Counted from the first letter of the stretch, positions 20,866-33,385 are shown. The stretch is 35,351 bases of DNA from Acanthaster planci (GCF_001949145.1 NW_019091574.1:73420-108770); one strand, 5' to 3'. Program-made: numbers and translations. The notes: a model not told the origin generated them from the letters alone.

Positions 20866-23800
20866 CTGGACAAAAAAAAAAGAAAAGCTGTTTCATATTG
20901 AGAGTAATGAAATCATGTACCGGTACATGAATGCATACTGTACTTAGTTTTGAGAGCCTTATGTACAAGTACATGAATGGTATACTGTACATGTACAGGT
21001 CTCAACATAGAAGCAAAATGTACATACATTCCAGCATATCACTTACAAACTTATTTAAGCTGTGCATCTGAAATCAAGCTTACAAACTGCACAACTTGAA
21101 TAACAAATTTTGATAAACCCCAAAAGAGCTAGCTTCACGTTGTTTCGGACCATCTCAAAGCCAGGGGATGGAACCCCCCTCATGGCTGCTGCATATCATT
21201 TTTAAAAACTTGTGCTACAGCATATAAAGACTTCAATACGAGTATGATATTATATCGGCACCTTTGAATTACAGCGCAGTAAGATACTACGCACCTTATT
21301 AATACTCTGCTTTTATTCATGTCATTGTTATTATGCTTGTGAAGTTGGAATGAAGTCTAACATGGGCTTTTGTTGCATGGTCATTTATACCAGTAGTTCA
21401 TGCCTTGAAGTATGGTATGTCAGCCTGCGTGCACTGACCACATTAATGGGAAAAGTTAACATTGTTAGCTGACATTTCAGCAGTAATGGACACTTGTGAG
21501 GACAGTATGTCAAATTTTCATAAAATTGATGGCAAAATGATTGTTAGACTTACATGCACATAACTGAAAAAACTCATGGAGGTTCTGCACAAAAAAATGT
21601 ACCATGACAATATTAGAGAAAATGTCAAGATGGGGCCAGAGGCAGATTCCTCCACTGAGGTTAAGCTGTATCAAGAGTTCATTCTCCCCCCCCCCCATCA
21701 TTTCTTCCTCATGGAAGAAGGAAGGTGGGAAAGAACGGATCAAATTCCTCAAGAAAGCATACCCAGTGACTCCAACCCTGGTTCCATATTGACACCATTT
21801 ACTGAAATGTAGTACTCGAGTATAGTAGCACAGGTACATGTACACTGTACCAAAAAAGTTCATTTTAGTTCCACAGGACAATGAATTAGCACTTTTCCCT
21901 ATGGTCCAGAAAAACAAGATTGTTTCACGGACCCTAATATTCACTAAGCACGACTTTCCGAAGACCAGTAGTCCTTACTTTATAACACTGGTGTCAAAAC
22001 ATCAGCAAAATATCAGTCCAAACAATTTTGGACTCTACACATTATGAATGGCAGAAAGGAAATAATTGCCACTTGCTGGAACATTGTAAGTTGCTTCCAC
22101 ACGCAAGATAACAGACAATTCCACACTGTCACTCCCAGCGCGTATCCGTACACCAACTAGAACATGCACATGTACCGTTACATGTACATGTTAGCTGAAT
22201 GTCTTCAACATGTTCAAGCATCATTCTTCATATCTGCCCAAAGGGTCTTTCTGTCAAATTATTCCTTGATCCTAATTCTATTCAAGGCTGCATCTGATGG
22301 GCTCCCTGCTAAATTTAATGAGAGTCCAATCCTACGTGTACATACATGTATACATGAAGCTAAGGCTTCCATAGCAAATGAAATCAGATCCAAGAAAATC
22401 CTACGGTCCAAGAATGCATGGCCAACAAACCCATGTGAAAACAAAGACTGTTTCTCTGCTCATGTAAAATTGTACATGTGCACGTAGATCCAAGAAAATT
22501 TTCCAGTATATTTGCTCGCTCATTGGCAGCCCAGTTCAGCTACATACTAATGTATAAGTTGTCCCCCCCCAAAAAAAGTTAACATAGAAAACCTTACCAT
22601 ACTTTGCTGACACTCCATCTCAATACTCTTTCTGCTGTACCTTTTGCAAAGCCTCAACAGATCACAACCTACCGGTATATGTTACATGTCCATTCAGCAA
22701 TGCTTCACAAGTATGGTCATCTGTCTTTCTTAATATTTATCACTGGCAATAATTGTACAAAATGCTGGTACAATGAAACATGCTATTATACTAGTGCATG
22801 CCAGCAGCTAGTTGGATTGAAGCTTTTCCCCATTGTTTATGATACAGTCAATTCATTGACGGTCTGCTGATCCTATCAATCTATGCAAGATCTTGCCATG
22901 ATCACTTGTGTCTATAGAGAGTAAGAAAAAAGTTTATCAATTCATTCTGGGTTCAAAACAGCTTATAAAAGCTTCATAATCTGAATCTTCAACATGAAAC
23001 GGACATGAAACTTACATGTATAATATTGTAACCAAAAAACATATATAATCTACATACTGTACATGTACATGTATTTTTCTGAAGTGAATGAAGGTAACAC
23101 ATCCCTGGTTTTTGGTTGATCTTTTTCTGCACGTTATTTTAGAACAGCTTGTAAAAAGTTGCCAAACTGCTCCAGCCAAACAAAGTCAGGATTGCAGATA
23201 TATTGCTTGAGGCTCACTTTCAGCAAATCACTGCATAAACCCCAATTTAAAGGAAGGGGACACCGTTGGGTTTTTTGTCATACACTGTACATGTGCTTTC
23301 ACAAGATTGGTGATTATGGTGTATAAGATTCACTGCAGCTTTGATTCCACTGACTTGTATCATGTTTGAGTCAACTGCTGTGTGAAAATCAAGAAAAACA
23401 GTGCCGCAGTTTCAACAATTTTTGCATGTAAATCGAAGATCTTGTAATTTATCTTAGGAAAAATACAAGGTAAGCAAACAACATCTGCAGGGTCAGGGTG
23501 GGGAACTGGCATGACAGCTAGGTTTCTCTACAAGAAAATCAGCGCCAGTTAATGAATGTGGTGTCCGAAGTGAAATGAACAATTAAAAAATGGTTAGCTG
23601 ATCGTCCACTGTGTAAAAAGAGAACAAAATTTTTGTTTTCTCAAAACCTCCAGCATTCTGGGCAAAAATACCGGTATTTTACACCATAACAAACTGTTAT
23701 GTACCGGTAATTGTTTTAAGTAGGATATTCCAGGATTATATGGTAGTTCTATTTGGGGGATTTTACCAGTGGTGTAACCTACAGTACCTTTAAGTACTTT

Positions 23801-26107
23801 ACTACAAACGTTGCTCAAAAAGTCTGCTCACTGATGATCACTGACATACAGTAATAAGCAATAAACACAGAATTCACCTTACAACAGACCGCCAACATGC
23901 AGACTTTATTCATAGCAAAACAGTTGTGACAGTGAAGATTCTGCCTAAAACTGCATCATCACCTCATCCATGTACATGTATATGTATGTATATGAAGTTT
24001 AATTCAGAAGAAATGGCCCACAAAATAAAGGCTCAATTCAGGAAATACATGTATGTGCACTGGTATGCCGGGTAAATGGAAATCCAGGCAACATGATGAC
24101 AAATGCATACATGTACCATACTTAGACTCAGTTGATGTTCTAGTCTACATATACATGTAAGCACACATTTGCCAAGCAATATCTCTGAAGAAAGTAGGCC
24201 AGGTATAAAATAATCCCCCCTTCAGACCAGGCATTTGTGTCAACAAAGCTTGAGTGAACACAACTCCAAAGTAATAAAAACAGACTAGAATGTCCTACTG
24301 TGACTAGAGTCCAAACTGTCACTTCAAAAACAGGGTTCAAGTCAAAATGCTTCCATTTCAATATTGCTCCCTGTCTTGCCGGAGGGGGGGGGACGCTTGC
24401 ACCTTCAGCAACAAGTGCTGACAATCCAAGTACATTTAGAAGTGCCTCTAATCCAGACTGCAATTTGTGAATGTGAGTGCATGATGATAATAATGCAATT
24501 TGCAGCTTAGGACTCAGTGGAAATTTTTATGCCAATGACCTCTCAACAGCCAAGGAAGGAGACATACACAAACAAATATCTCAGGAATTCTAATGGATTC
24601 AGATAATCCACTTCAATTACTTTGATCTCAACTGGGTTTGTTTTGCCATTGGGACAAACAACAGAATACTTCGTGACGTGCTTTGGGGAAAAACTTTCTA
24701 CAGTTCATTTAAACATTTCAATTTTTTTTTACATTTTCCGAGCAACTTCCAAACCTCAGAATCCGCCAGCTGTGTGCATTTGAAATATTTAAGTGAACGT
24801 GAAACTGATTTGTGGCAATTGAGTGCATGTTGCCTGTATATTTTCAATTTTAACATGGCAAATTTACAACATAACATGTTTATTTCTGAAAATGCTCATT
24901 TCTGCTCAATTCATAACTATGAAGATCTGTTCCATCCTCAAAATTCAGGCAGATTCTAGTCTTAGTTTTTAACTCAAGAGGGAAGAAATGCTGCTTTCCG
25001 GAGTCCCCAAGTTACAGTAACTTATAAATAGATACTCACTTGGGGTCTGTTTGTTTTACAAATCTGGATCTTGATCCTAAACTTGTTCATGATATCCATT
25101 AGGTGAGTTGGTTTAATGTTGACGCGATTCCCTGAATGAGCAGGTACTGTGCATGTATTTGAGTAGTTTGGAGACAAAACATTAGCATTCAGAACATGAA
25201 GTAGGTCATAAAAAATACAAACATTTGCAGAAGGCCTCAAAATACAAGTATTTTGGCATTCTGATTTTGTCCCAATACTAAGGGTCCCAAACAAACATAC
25301 ATTGTACATGTACCTTATTTCTACTTTGCTCTTCTGGCATCATTTTCGACACATGCACATACTGTACAGTACACATCGGCCGCACACTGCCTGTTATTTT
25401 GGTTCACTTGAACAACTTATGAAAGGGCTTGACTACAAGAGTGCTCGAAAGTTAACTGGACCATAGATTAGGCAAGAATTGTGAGAAATTTCAAAACATG
25501 ATCCAATACAACCAGAATTCAAACAACATAACGTCATTCTCTGAGTAGACACTTTAAAGGTGTGACTTCCTGCAAGAGTTGACAAATGAAACAAAAGTCT
25601 TTCTATGGGCAGTAATCTCAGTTTTGCTTCTGGACAATGAATAAATGCATATACTGTAGGGTACATGTATCCACTAAACAAAGTGAAGAGCATCAGTCAC
25701 GTTTGCAGACAAGGTTCCTCTACCACAGTACATTTTGGTCAGACAGATGGGGGTGCAACGGAGAAGCTTAAACAGGCAATGAAAAGAACCCTTCTTTCCC
25801 CAGTTATAACCTTAATACAACAAGTGACAAGACCATCTTCTAAACTTAACGAGAAGAAATGGAACAGTTTTCTTATTTATGGTCGCAAAATGTCAAAAAT
25901 ATGGGCTCTCAAGAGAGACCCTTTTTGCCGATTTCAGAAATGCTCATTATGTATTACTGATATGCCAGTGACTCCGAAACGTCATGGGGACCTACATTGT
26001 ACCAGTACCGCTGTAAACACACCGTATGTGTAGCATGTACATACAGTAGGAATCTTGCGGAAGAGGCAGACTCAAAATGTAATGTTCTTGCACGGTTCTT
26101 GTCCACT
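20866..26107. other. 5' side of the ABCG2-like gene; no confirmed exon
   Basis: The missing start exon may lie here. Three minus-strand ATG-to-donor pieces end in the required phase 0 before a good donor. They are 21047-21067 (MHSLNKF, donor GTAAGT), 21554-21577 (MSFFSYVH, donor GTAAGT, T-rich acceptor upstream) and 25040-25099 (20 codons, donor GTGAGT). None shows family similarity, so none is called. Otherwise I see only homopolymer runs (C at 21689, G at 24385), TACATGTA words and chance open frames. Confidence 0.4.
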
Positions 26108-26726
26108 TAAGTCATTTGAAAGAGTTTAAGACCACCTGGATTTTTCTGGCATTTCTGTCAATGGGCCTGCAAAATCCTTTGTTTCATCAGACGATTACAT
26201 GTATATAGTACAGCAGTCCGTTACTTGAAAGTCGTGTTATTAAATCATTTGAATAAAAGTTTTTGCCAAGACAGGTCTTGTGTGGCATTCTGTCTTTACT
26301 GCAGCATGGGTAAAAAAGTCAGTCTCATTCAGGTTCAAAGGGCCCAAATAGTGACCCCTCCTTCAAGAGGGCTACTCTAAATGCAAAATTAGCTAGAGGG
26401 CTTGTTGCAGCAAGATTGCTGTGCACATTGCCCTTTCAAAATTCCAAAGAGATGGCTCATTTTCTGATCAGAAAAAGAATGGTCATAGAAAAACTACCCC
26501 TCATGAAGACCATGTCAACTGGTCGCAAATTGTGAAGGATCCCTCAAGTTCTTGTCGAAAGATTGAAGCAGCTTTGCAGTCCACTGGGACAAATGTTAGT
26601 GTAAGCTAACAAGGCTCAAGTCACAACCTGCCCATAAACCCCTTCTCAAAGATTTATTTGCTAAAGTTTTTCCTTTGAGTTACCATATTCTGCATGGGTG
26701 GTCTTAAACTTTTCAAAATGACTGTA
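26108..26726 (+). mobile_element. Tc1/mariner element, internally deleted
   Basis: Terminal inverted repeats lie next to TA. The left end AGTCATTTGAAAGAGTTTAAG and the right end read in reverse complement (CAGTCATTTTGAAAAGTTTA) match, and both continue GACCACC. About 0.62 kb is too short for an intact Tc1 (about 1.3-1.7 kb). The catalytic half of the transposase is gone. Confidence 0.88.
26306..26700 (+). pseudogene. Tc1-like transposase N-terminal remnant
   Basis: ATG at 26306 gives MGKKVSLIQ, then a stop and frameshifts. The best frame (26421-26609) reads ALSKFQRDGSFSDQKKNGH, then KTTPHEDHVNW and IVKDPSSSCRKIEAALQ. That is the paired-like helix-turn-helix DNA-binding region of Tc1 transposases. 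After VSVS a frame change leads to LTRLKSQPAHKPLL, and then the sequence jumps to the right terminal repeat. The DDE catalytic core is absent. Confidence 0.85.
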
Positions 26727-26756
26727 CATGCATGTTGAACACTTAAACTGGTTTGT

Positions 26757-26880
26757 GTTGTTCATATTCATGGGACAAGACTTTGTTTGTGTCCTTTATG
26801 TTCATGGGACCAGACTTTCTTTGTGTCATGTTCATGGGACCAGGCTTTGTGTCGTTCATATTCGTGAGACCTGGGCCTTT
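26757..26880. repeat. Short degenerate tandem repeat (about 4 units of 26-37 bp)
   Basis: Units share TTCATGGGACCAGACTTTGT and TTGTGTC with changes, and unit length varies by internal loss. It starts 30 bp after the right end of the Tc1 element. Confidence 0.75.
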
Positions 26881-27084
26881 GTAGCTTAAAGAGGTACATG
26901 TACCAACTTGAAAAAGGCTTCACTATTTCAACATCTACCAGTAGGGTTTTGGAGATACATGTACATTGGTCACCCCAAAACCAAGATACAATTACATGTA
27001 AATCATCGGCCAAAAATCAAAACAGGCATTTTCTTTCCACTGCTATGGTACATGTACATTTGACAGGGACTGGCAAACCACCCT

Positions 27085-27218
27085 GGGAAGCTCAGTGATT
27101 GAGTGGTTAAGATGTCTGCACTACGTTAGTAAGCAGGAGGTCGTGGGTTCGGGTCCCACCCTTGTAAGCTTGTGAATTTTTCATTAGCTTTCGGACAAGC
27201 CCTGAATATACGGCATTT
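27085..27218 (+). mobile_element. tRNA-derived SINE (copy 2)
   Basis: The head carries an A box TGATTGAGTGG and a B box GGTTCGGGTCC. The T arm is perfect (GTGGG, TTCGGGT loop, CCCAC at 27133-27149). The anticodon region has CTGC/GCAG arms around an over-long loop, so it is not a working tRNA. The tail (CTTGTGAATTTTTCATTAGC, then TTCGG and TATAC) matches the tail of the copy at 8455-8578. Confidence 0.8.
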
Positions 27219-28363
27219 ATGAATACATGTACATGTATCATACATGTACTGTACATGTTCATCGCGTGGGAAGGCAAAACCTGTAATTAAAAGTCAAAGT
27301 TTGTGTTTGAGTGTTGATTTGACGATGTAACTGAGGAGGGATATGCACAACAGACATGCATGAAGATACATACATATACCGGACTATGTACATGTACACT
27401 GTATATGTAAGCTGGCATCATTGAACCCCAAATGCAGTGAAACGACGAGTTTTGACGTGTAGACAACTCACAAAACTAGACACTAATCCTTAAGATGCAT
27501 GAACCTACATGTAAATTCTTACTCTTAGCTGGTAAAAATAATTGTGAGATTTGTTTTGAAAAAAAGGAGCACAACTTACTTAAGATGGAGTGGTATGTAA
27601 CATACATGTACAGTTATTTGCTTGGCATACATGTGCACGTTTACTCGTGTTCAAGTGCAGTGGCAACAGACTATTCACACATCGCGGAGAATAACAAGGA
27701 GTATGCTGACCTGTATTGGATGGTCTGTACTGTGTAAGATGTGTACACAATGTGAAGCTTCTAGAAAAAAGACAGTAACCCATAGGCATGTCTGAGTGCC
27801 GCGTCTACAATTCTCAAAGTGTCATGGAAAAAGTGATAAACACGTATAGGATTCTTATAGTGAAAGTGATTTGATTTGATTCCTATGACAGTAACTATAA
27901 TTTACTCATCAACGAATGAGGATTATGGCACACTGTCCATGTTCCAGGACTGTGGTCCCAAACGTGGCGGTGGTCTACCAGCACAGCACTGAGGCGAGGC
28001 TACATGTATGACGGCAGCTGCAAGTTCTGCAACACACTACATGTACAAGCAACTGGCAAGACTTCTCCATCACTTTCCTACATTCTAACTGCTTCTGCAG
28101 ATGCTGGATATTTGACCAGCAATCCCCCAAAAATCCTTGGAATATTACCAGCACTTATCTGTGACGGGATGGTTTAAAATTGTCTAGCATTGTCTTGACA
28201 TGATCCATTCAACATGTTGAATGAAAACCAGGAGAACACCAAGTCTCCATTTACAAGATCCCTGTCCGAAACTACACACGCACATGACTGGGATATATTT
28301 TATTTAGTGACAAGCGGCAACAAATCATGTCCTTAAATGAAAGAATCAACATACATGTACATG
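27219..28363. other. No recognised feature
   Basis: TACATGTA words are frequent and open frames are short and unremarkable. Confidence 0.4.
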
Positions 28364-28791
28364 TACAGTCATTTGCAAAAGTTTAAAACCACCTGGAATA
28401 TCACTGGTTTCCGGTATTCCTGTCACATTGTCTCACTGAACGATTACTTAACATGTTTTTACAGTCATGGTGCATAATATTAGCATACTAGTGCTACATG
28501 TACCTGGTATACATGTACATTTACCCATTTAAATGATATTTTTTGCAAAGGCAGATCTTGTATGACATTTTGTCTGTAAAGCAGCATGAGAAAAAAAATC
28601 CAGTCTAAGTAATCAGATATAAAAGAACTACAGTACTCTAATGTAGTCAAATACTGTAGCTGTAAACCAAGATAATAAGGTTACTTATTGAAAATAAACA
28701 TAAGTTGCCATGATTGATTGGTTTAAGTTTGGTTTTTCTTCAGGTTAATGCATTTTGCATGGCTGGTCTTCAACTTCTGCAAATGACTGTA
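28364..28791 (+). mobile_element. Non-autonomous Tc1/mariner derivative (MITE-like, 428 bp)
   Basis: Both ends are TACAGTCATTTGCA and its complement, next to TA, followed by the AAAGTTTAAAACCACC block of the 26108 element. The interior keeps GCAGCATGAG-AAAAAA, equivalent to the transposase start of that element, but no coding frame. It belongs to the same family and has lost nearly all of the transposase. Confidence 0.88.
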
Positions 28792-28794
28792 GGC

Positions 28795-28852
28795 CTACAT
28801 ACATGTATATACATGTACGTACAGTACATTTACACTGTACATGTGTACTGTA
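28795..28852. repeat. TACATGTA palindrome cluster
   Basis: Dense ACATGTA/GTACAGT words immediately beside the right end of the MITE. Confidence 0.8.
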
Positions 28853-29666
28853 ATATATTATGCAATGCCTGAATAAATCCCGTCACATGATTGGTGGGGT
28901 GTTAATCACATATCAGGAAATTATGTAAATTCCGCAGTTGACTGTAAAACACGTACAGTGCATGTACCGGTAACTAATTATTCACTGTGTACCATTGCTC
29001 TACATGCATCGTGGCTCTCCACACAAAGAAGGAATGTTTTTGTTGTGTGAGTCCACCTCTGAAGACAATGGCAAGTTATGCAAAACACCATTCCGTTTCT
29101 TCTACAGATGGGGATTTAATTAGGCGCTGTAAAAAACAATAATGAATGTCACACATCCATGAAATGGAATTATTTCATTCAGTGAGCAGAAAACTGTATG
29201 ACAACAATTTGGTGGGCTTCATCAGCTAAACGGGTACAAATAGGGTGACAAGTGCCGGTACATACTACACTGTAGGTAGTCTGTCCCAAGTGTCACGATA
29301 TGGAGTTTTTGAAGGGAAAATAAATTAATGCTCTAATAGGCCGCCACCTGTAATTTCTATCATGTTGTCTCGCTCCCACCTCATGTACACGTATTTCTGA
29401 ATACATGTATTTTTAAGGTGCATATTTCATGGATAAGAACATAGTAAAAGTTCTCCATGAAACAACCAGTCATTTTTGAGAAATTAATTATATACACGAT
29501 CAGCTGTAATTTGACCTCGCCTGACAATGGACGAGAAATCTATCCGCAGCAGATCACGTAACAATATTTTGTCAATCTAAAGCTGCATATAGTGGAAGTC
29601 ACGGGTCGCAGTTCATAGGTCATGGCAATCACCTGAATCATGGTGATTGATTTTTTTTTCATTTGA
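28853..29666. other. No recognised feature
   Basis: AT-rich sequence with no supported exon, repeat or RNA. Confidence 0.4.
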
Positions 29667-29815
29667 GCCATATCCAAAATGAAGAGGCACAACAAATTAC
29701 AAAGTTGCGATGGCTGAAAATTGTCCAGTGCTCAAGAGAATGGCTGGATTTGATGTGCGGCGGGACCAAAATGGCCAAATTTATCACACACTTGGTAGAT
29801 CTTCCCTTCAGTGAG

Positions 29816-30556
29816 GTACACGAAAACAACCGGAGTTGGGTTTTCACCCGTGTTATCACTGGTATATCAATAAAAAGTGAATCATGTCTGCAAAAAAAAA
29901 GGAGAGGGCGCGCATTTCCGTGTAAAAAGGGAAAATGGACTCAATTTTTTTTCACTCAGTTTTTTAATTTGGTTGTATTTTTACAATAGCATATTGACTA
30001 AACCTATGGAAAAAAGTCCTCAACTAATCTTTGCTGGCTTTTTAACTTGAAAATCCACCTTTTAAACATTATGTCTGTAATTATTTAGTTTTCACATATC
30101 AAAAGAGCGATTACACGTTCTTCCTAAACAACCCCATTTTAATTTGTAAGCTGAGTTAAAATTTGGATATAGTTTCATGAGAGCATTTTCTCTTTACATG
30201 TTATGGCAAACATTCCCTTTCTGTGACAGTCAATTTACATAACTCCTTTGCTCAGCGCAATCGCTTGGCAGTTTGGCTCAGACTGTACAGTTCATGTAAG
30301 TAGGCAGCCATAAGCTGGTGGTCAGGTGGTGAGTCACTCACCTTTAAGCCACAGCAGAGCCAACAAGTACTGCACACCTTATTTAGTACAGTGTAGTTGA
30401 CACTTTCTTCAAGGTTCCACGTGCTACTGTAATGCTCGTTGACTGGGGGTTTCTTTTGTACCATTAAAGATCTGGAAAGGAGACCCAAACATGTATACAT
30501 GTATGTGTCTGGTGTCAACTTTCCCCTGTGTCACATTTCTATTCTTGCTTTTTCAG
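29816..30556. other. No confirmed feature
   Basis: On the minus strand 30342-30464 is an ATG-started 41-codon stretch ending in phase 0 at a strong GTGAGT donor. It is a fourth possible start exon for the ABCG2-like gene, but has no family similarity and would need a 9.5-kb intron. Confidence 0.3.
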
Positions 30557-30589
30557 GACAGACCCTTTGAATCAAGTGGTGGTGATGAT

Positions 30590-30815
30590 GTAACGTGAGT
30601 CACATAATACACAAAAAGTTAACTGTATACCAAAACCCCAGGGTTATTGAGTTTGTCAATTATAAACCACCTCCTTTGGTGTGCAACAAACCAAATTATA
30701 ACAACACCAACCCTAGGTTATCTGCATAGGATAAGATATCTAGCACTGAAAGTTGGTAACGCGAATTACATGTAACGCGAGTCACAGCATTTAGCGGTAG
30801 GGTAACGCGAGTCAC
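30590..30815. repeat. Cluster of the 14-bp motif GTAACGCGAGTCAC
   Basis: Occurrences: 30590-30603 (one change, GTAACGTGAGTCAC), 30756-30769 (GTAACGCGAATTAC), 30772-30785 and 30802-30815 (both exact). The motif is an imperfect palindrome (GTAAC, 4-nt spacer, GTCAC). Confidence 0.85.
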
Positions 30816-31101
30816 AATTTAAACTGTAGTAGTTGCAGTGCTTGTTATCTTTACATCAGTGCCAATTGTTTTCTAAGTTTGCTGGCATCTTAAATAGAGG
30901 GCAGTAGATAATATTTTCATATTCCATACAACGGTTCCTGTTAGTTTTGCAACATTCCTCATTTACATTTACATAAATGAGAGGCTGAATTGTGGGCCAG
31001 TTTATCAACAATTGCTAAAAAAAAAATCTCAAAGAAAGAATTTACTCAGATAAAACCGTTAATTAGAAAAATTCTAAAAATTTAAAACCAAACCAAGTTC
31101 T

Positions 31102-33180
31102 TTAAAATGTCACTATTACAATTGTAAACAATTCAAATAGGACATACAATCTACAAGAAGAAAATTCTAAGTAGCTCTCATTCAGTAGTTTAACCAGAGA
31201 AGGGATTGAACTGGATTTGTATCTATTAGTTCGGCATCTTGGGATTGACAAAGTGTTGGCATTACGTAAATTATTGGACCTCATCGGTGGAAGCCAGTCA
31301 TGTTGAGAAATAAGAAGTTTCTTGCCAAATTTCAAACACAACTGATCATGTCTTTCCTTCAACAAGGGTAGTTGCAGCTCACTGCACATATGATCATATG
31401 ACATATGACTTGAAATATCCATAGATAAAATAGTCCGAAACGCTCTTTTTTGTAGTTTTTTTAGCGATCCCTGTTGTTTATTTGTCAATCCAGAATGCCA
31501 AACAGGACATGCACATTCAACGGTAGGTCTGATATATTGCATGTGCACAGTTACAGGATCGTTGATCAATGTGCCACAATGTTTAAGCTGACTTAACAAA
31601 TAAAGCCTTCTATTAAAGGAATTACTCATCTCAGTTACCTGGATATCCCATCTGAGATTATTTTGGATATTTATGCCAAGAATTTTAAGACAGTTCAGTT
31701 GATCAAGAATCGAAGCACCTAAATTCAAGTCTGAAATCTGGATAGTGTTAATTCTTTTTAAAACAAACAGTCAGTGCCTGGCATTTATCAACACTTAATA
31801 TCATGTTACTGTCATTAGCCCATTGGTTTAGTCGATCAAGTTGATTTTGAATCAAGCTAGTTTGAACAACATCGCTAAATGTCTGGCATTGTGTTAAATC
31901 ATATACATATTATATTATACTATATATAGTGAATGACTTCAGGAATGAAAGATCTGGCGTCATTGATCATTTCTAAACAGGATAAGATATCTAGCACTGA
32001 AAACAGGTCCCAGTTTGGTGCCCTGCCTTGCGGAATGAATAAACCGCCATTCAGAAATTTCATTTTGATAACCGACTGCCTGAGCGCGCTCACAGAAAGA
32101 AAGCTACATATCCAAGGAATGATAGATCTACAAACACCCGAATCGATGAATTTAGGAATAAGAATATTGTGGTCCATACAATCGAAGGCCTTGGAAAAGT
32201 CTGTAGCAACAATAACAGCAGAGTTTTTGGCTGAATCAGTGTCGCGATGAATTTGATCCAACATTTTAATCAAATAGTGAGCAGCTGAATTGTCTTTAAG
32301 AGAACCAAACTGTTGTTTGTCTAAATTACATTTGATATCATTTTTGATCCAACTAGTTACAAAGCCTTCTAAGACTTGGCAAAACGCAAGTCAGTGATAT
32401 TGGACGAAGATTTTTAACTGTGTAAGGTTGGCACTTTGGTACCGGCACCACACATGCAGAATTCCATATTTTTGGAACAATACCTTCTTTCAAAGAGCAG
32501 TTAAAAATATCTGATAAAGGAAAAAACAGTTAACAGACAAACTCTTTAAGCAACGTGGATGGAATTAAATCGGGGCCTCCGGCTTTATGTACTTTCACCT
32601 TTTTCAATTCATGGTATACTTTCTGTGTGGTAATAGTTGGCACTTGTGCCAAGGCTGGTAAATATGCAGGCTGCTTACTGAGATCTAGGCAAGAGATATC
32701 ACATGCTACGACAAAAAATGTTCATTAATATGCTAGGCTGTCTCCATTGCAGTATATTTAGCAGCCTCCTCCGCTAGATAAGTTTTCTGTTTGTTATACA
32801 GACTAGACATTTTCTTACTTTGTTTATGCCAATCCTGGGAATTACTGTTTTCAAGGTCGTCTACACTTCCTTTATAAAACTTAGATTTGTAATTTTTCAT
32901 TTCACGAGAAACCTTGTTCCGCAGAAGTGGCCAAAGAAAAAATTTACCTCCGAGAAAGCTTTCTGCCTATTCATTATGAGTGCCTTAAGTTCAGGATTCA
33001 TCCATGGTTTATCCTCGTGGTTGGCAACAGTTTAGCGGGAAGAAACGATCAATTGAAGCATGGAGAATTTCATAAAATAAGCCAACTTTCTGATTTGTTA
33101 GAATTGGCTGCTTTGACTTCGCTCCAGTTGTATCCAGTGAAAGTAAATAATGAGGGGAAAAAGAAGCACAATTTGCTCCA
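31102..33180 (-). mobile_element. Non-LTR retrotransposon (LINE), decayed, linker to C-terminus of the reverse transcriptase
   Basis: Reading leftwards: YEILHASIDRFFPL and KPWMNPELKALIMNRQKAF (about 33110-32940), HKAGGPDLIPSTLL, then IVPKIWNSACVVPVPK and NLRPIS (about 32500-32390). Next come QFGSLKDNSAAHYLI and DFSKAFDCMDHNIL, with the palm Asp (about 32180), then PQG and GTKLGP (about 32020), MINDA and WANDSNMILSVDKCQA. The C-terminal block is intact as a 208-codon frame (31102-31728) with KILGINIQNNLRWD, NRRLYLLSQLK and KLQKRAFRTIL. The YVDD catalytic box has been replaced by AT-rich sequence near 31915, and there are many stops and frameshifts. The endonuclease domain is missing, as in a 5'-truncated copy. 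It sits in opposite orientation inside the 30595-33816 intron of the plus-strand remnant. Confidence 0.9.
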
Positions 33181-33354
33181 ACTGTAGAATTTGGACAAAT
33201 GAATGCATGCAATTCTATGTAGCATGACCTCCATAGTTATTGCAACACATGTAATTAGCCAGATTATACACAATGTAGTATACATACATGTATATATACT
33301 GGTAAATTTTTCTCCTATTTTAGCTTAATTTTTCTCTTTCTGCATTTCACGTCA

Positions 33355-33385
33355 CACATGTACATGTACATGTACTACCGGTAGG
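33355..33385. repeat. TACATGTA and TACCGGTA palindrome cluster
   Basis: Three overlapping ACATGTAC words run straight into CTACCGGTAG. Confidence 0.8.

Noticed and set aside
24140-24463. 107-codon minus-strand open frame as a gene or ABCG2-like start exon
   Set aside because: It runs through a poly-G tract, has no phase-0 donor at a suitable place, and shows no family similarity.
25665-26033. 122-codon plus-strand open frame
   Set aside because: No recognisable motif, splice context or repeat similarity. A frame of this length is expected by chance in 35 kb read in six frames.
27085-27166. Possible functional tRNA gene on the plus strand
   Set aside because: The T arm is perfect but the anticodon loop is far too long and the SINE tail follows.
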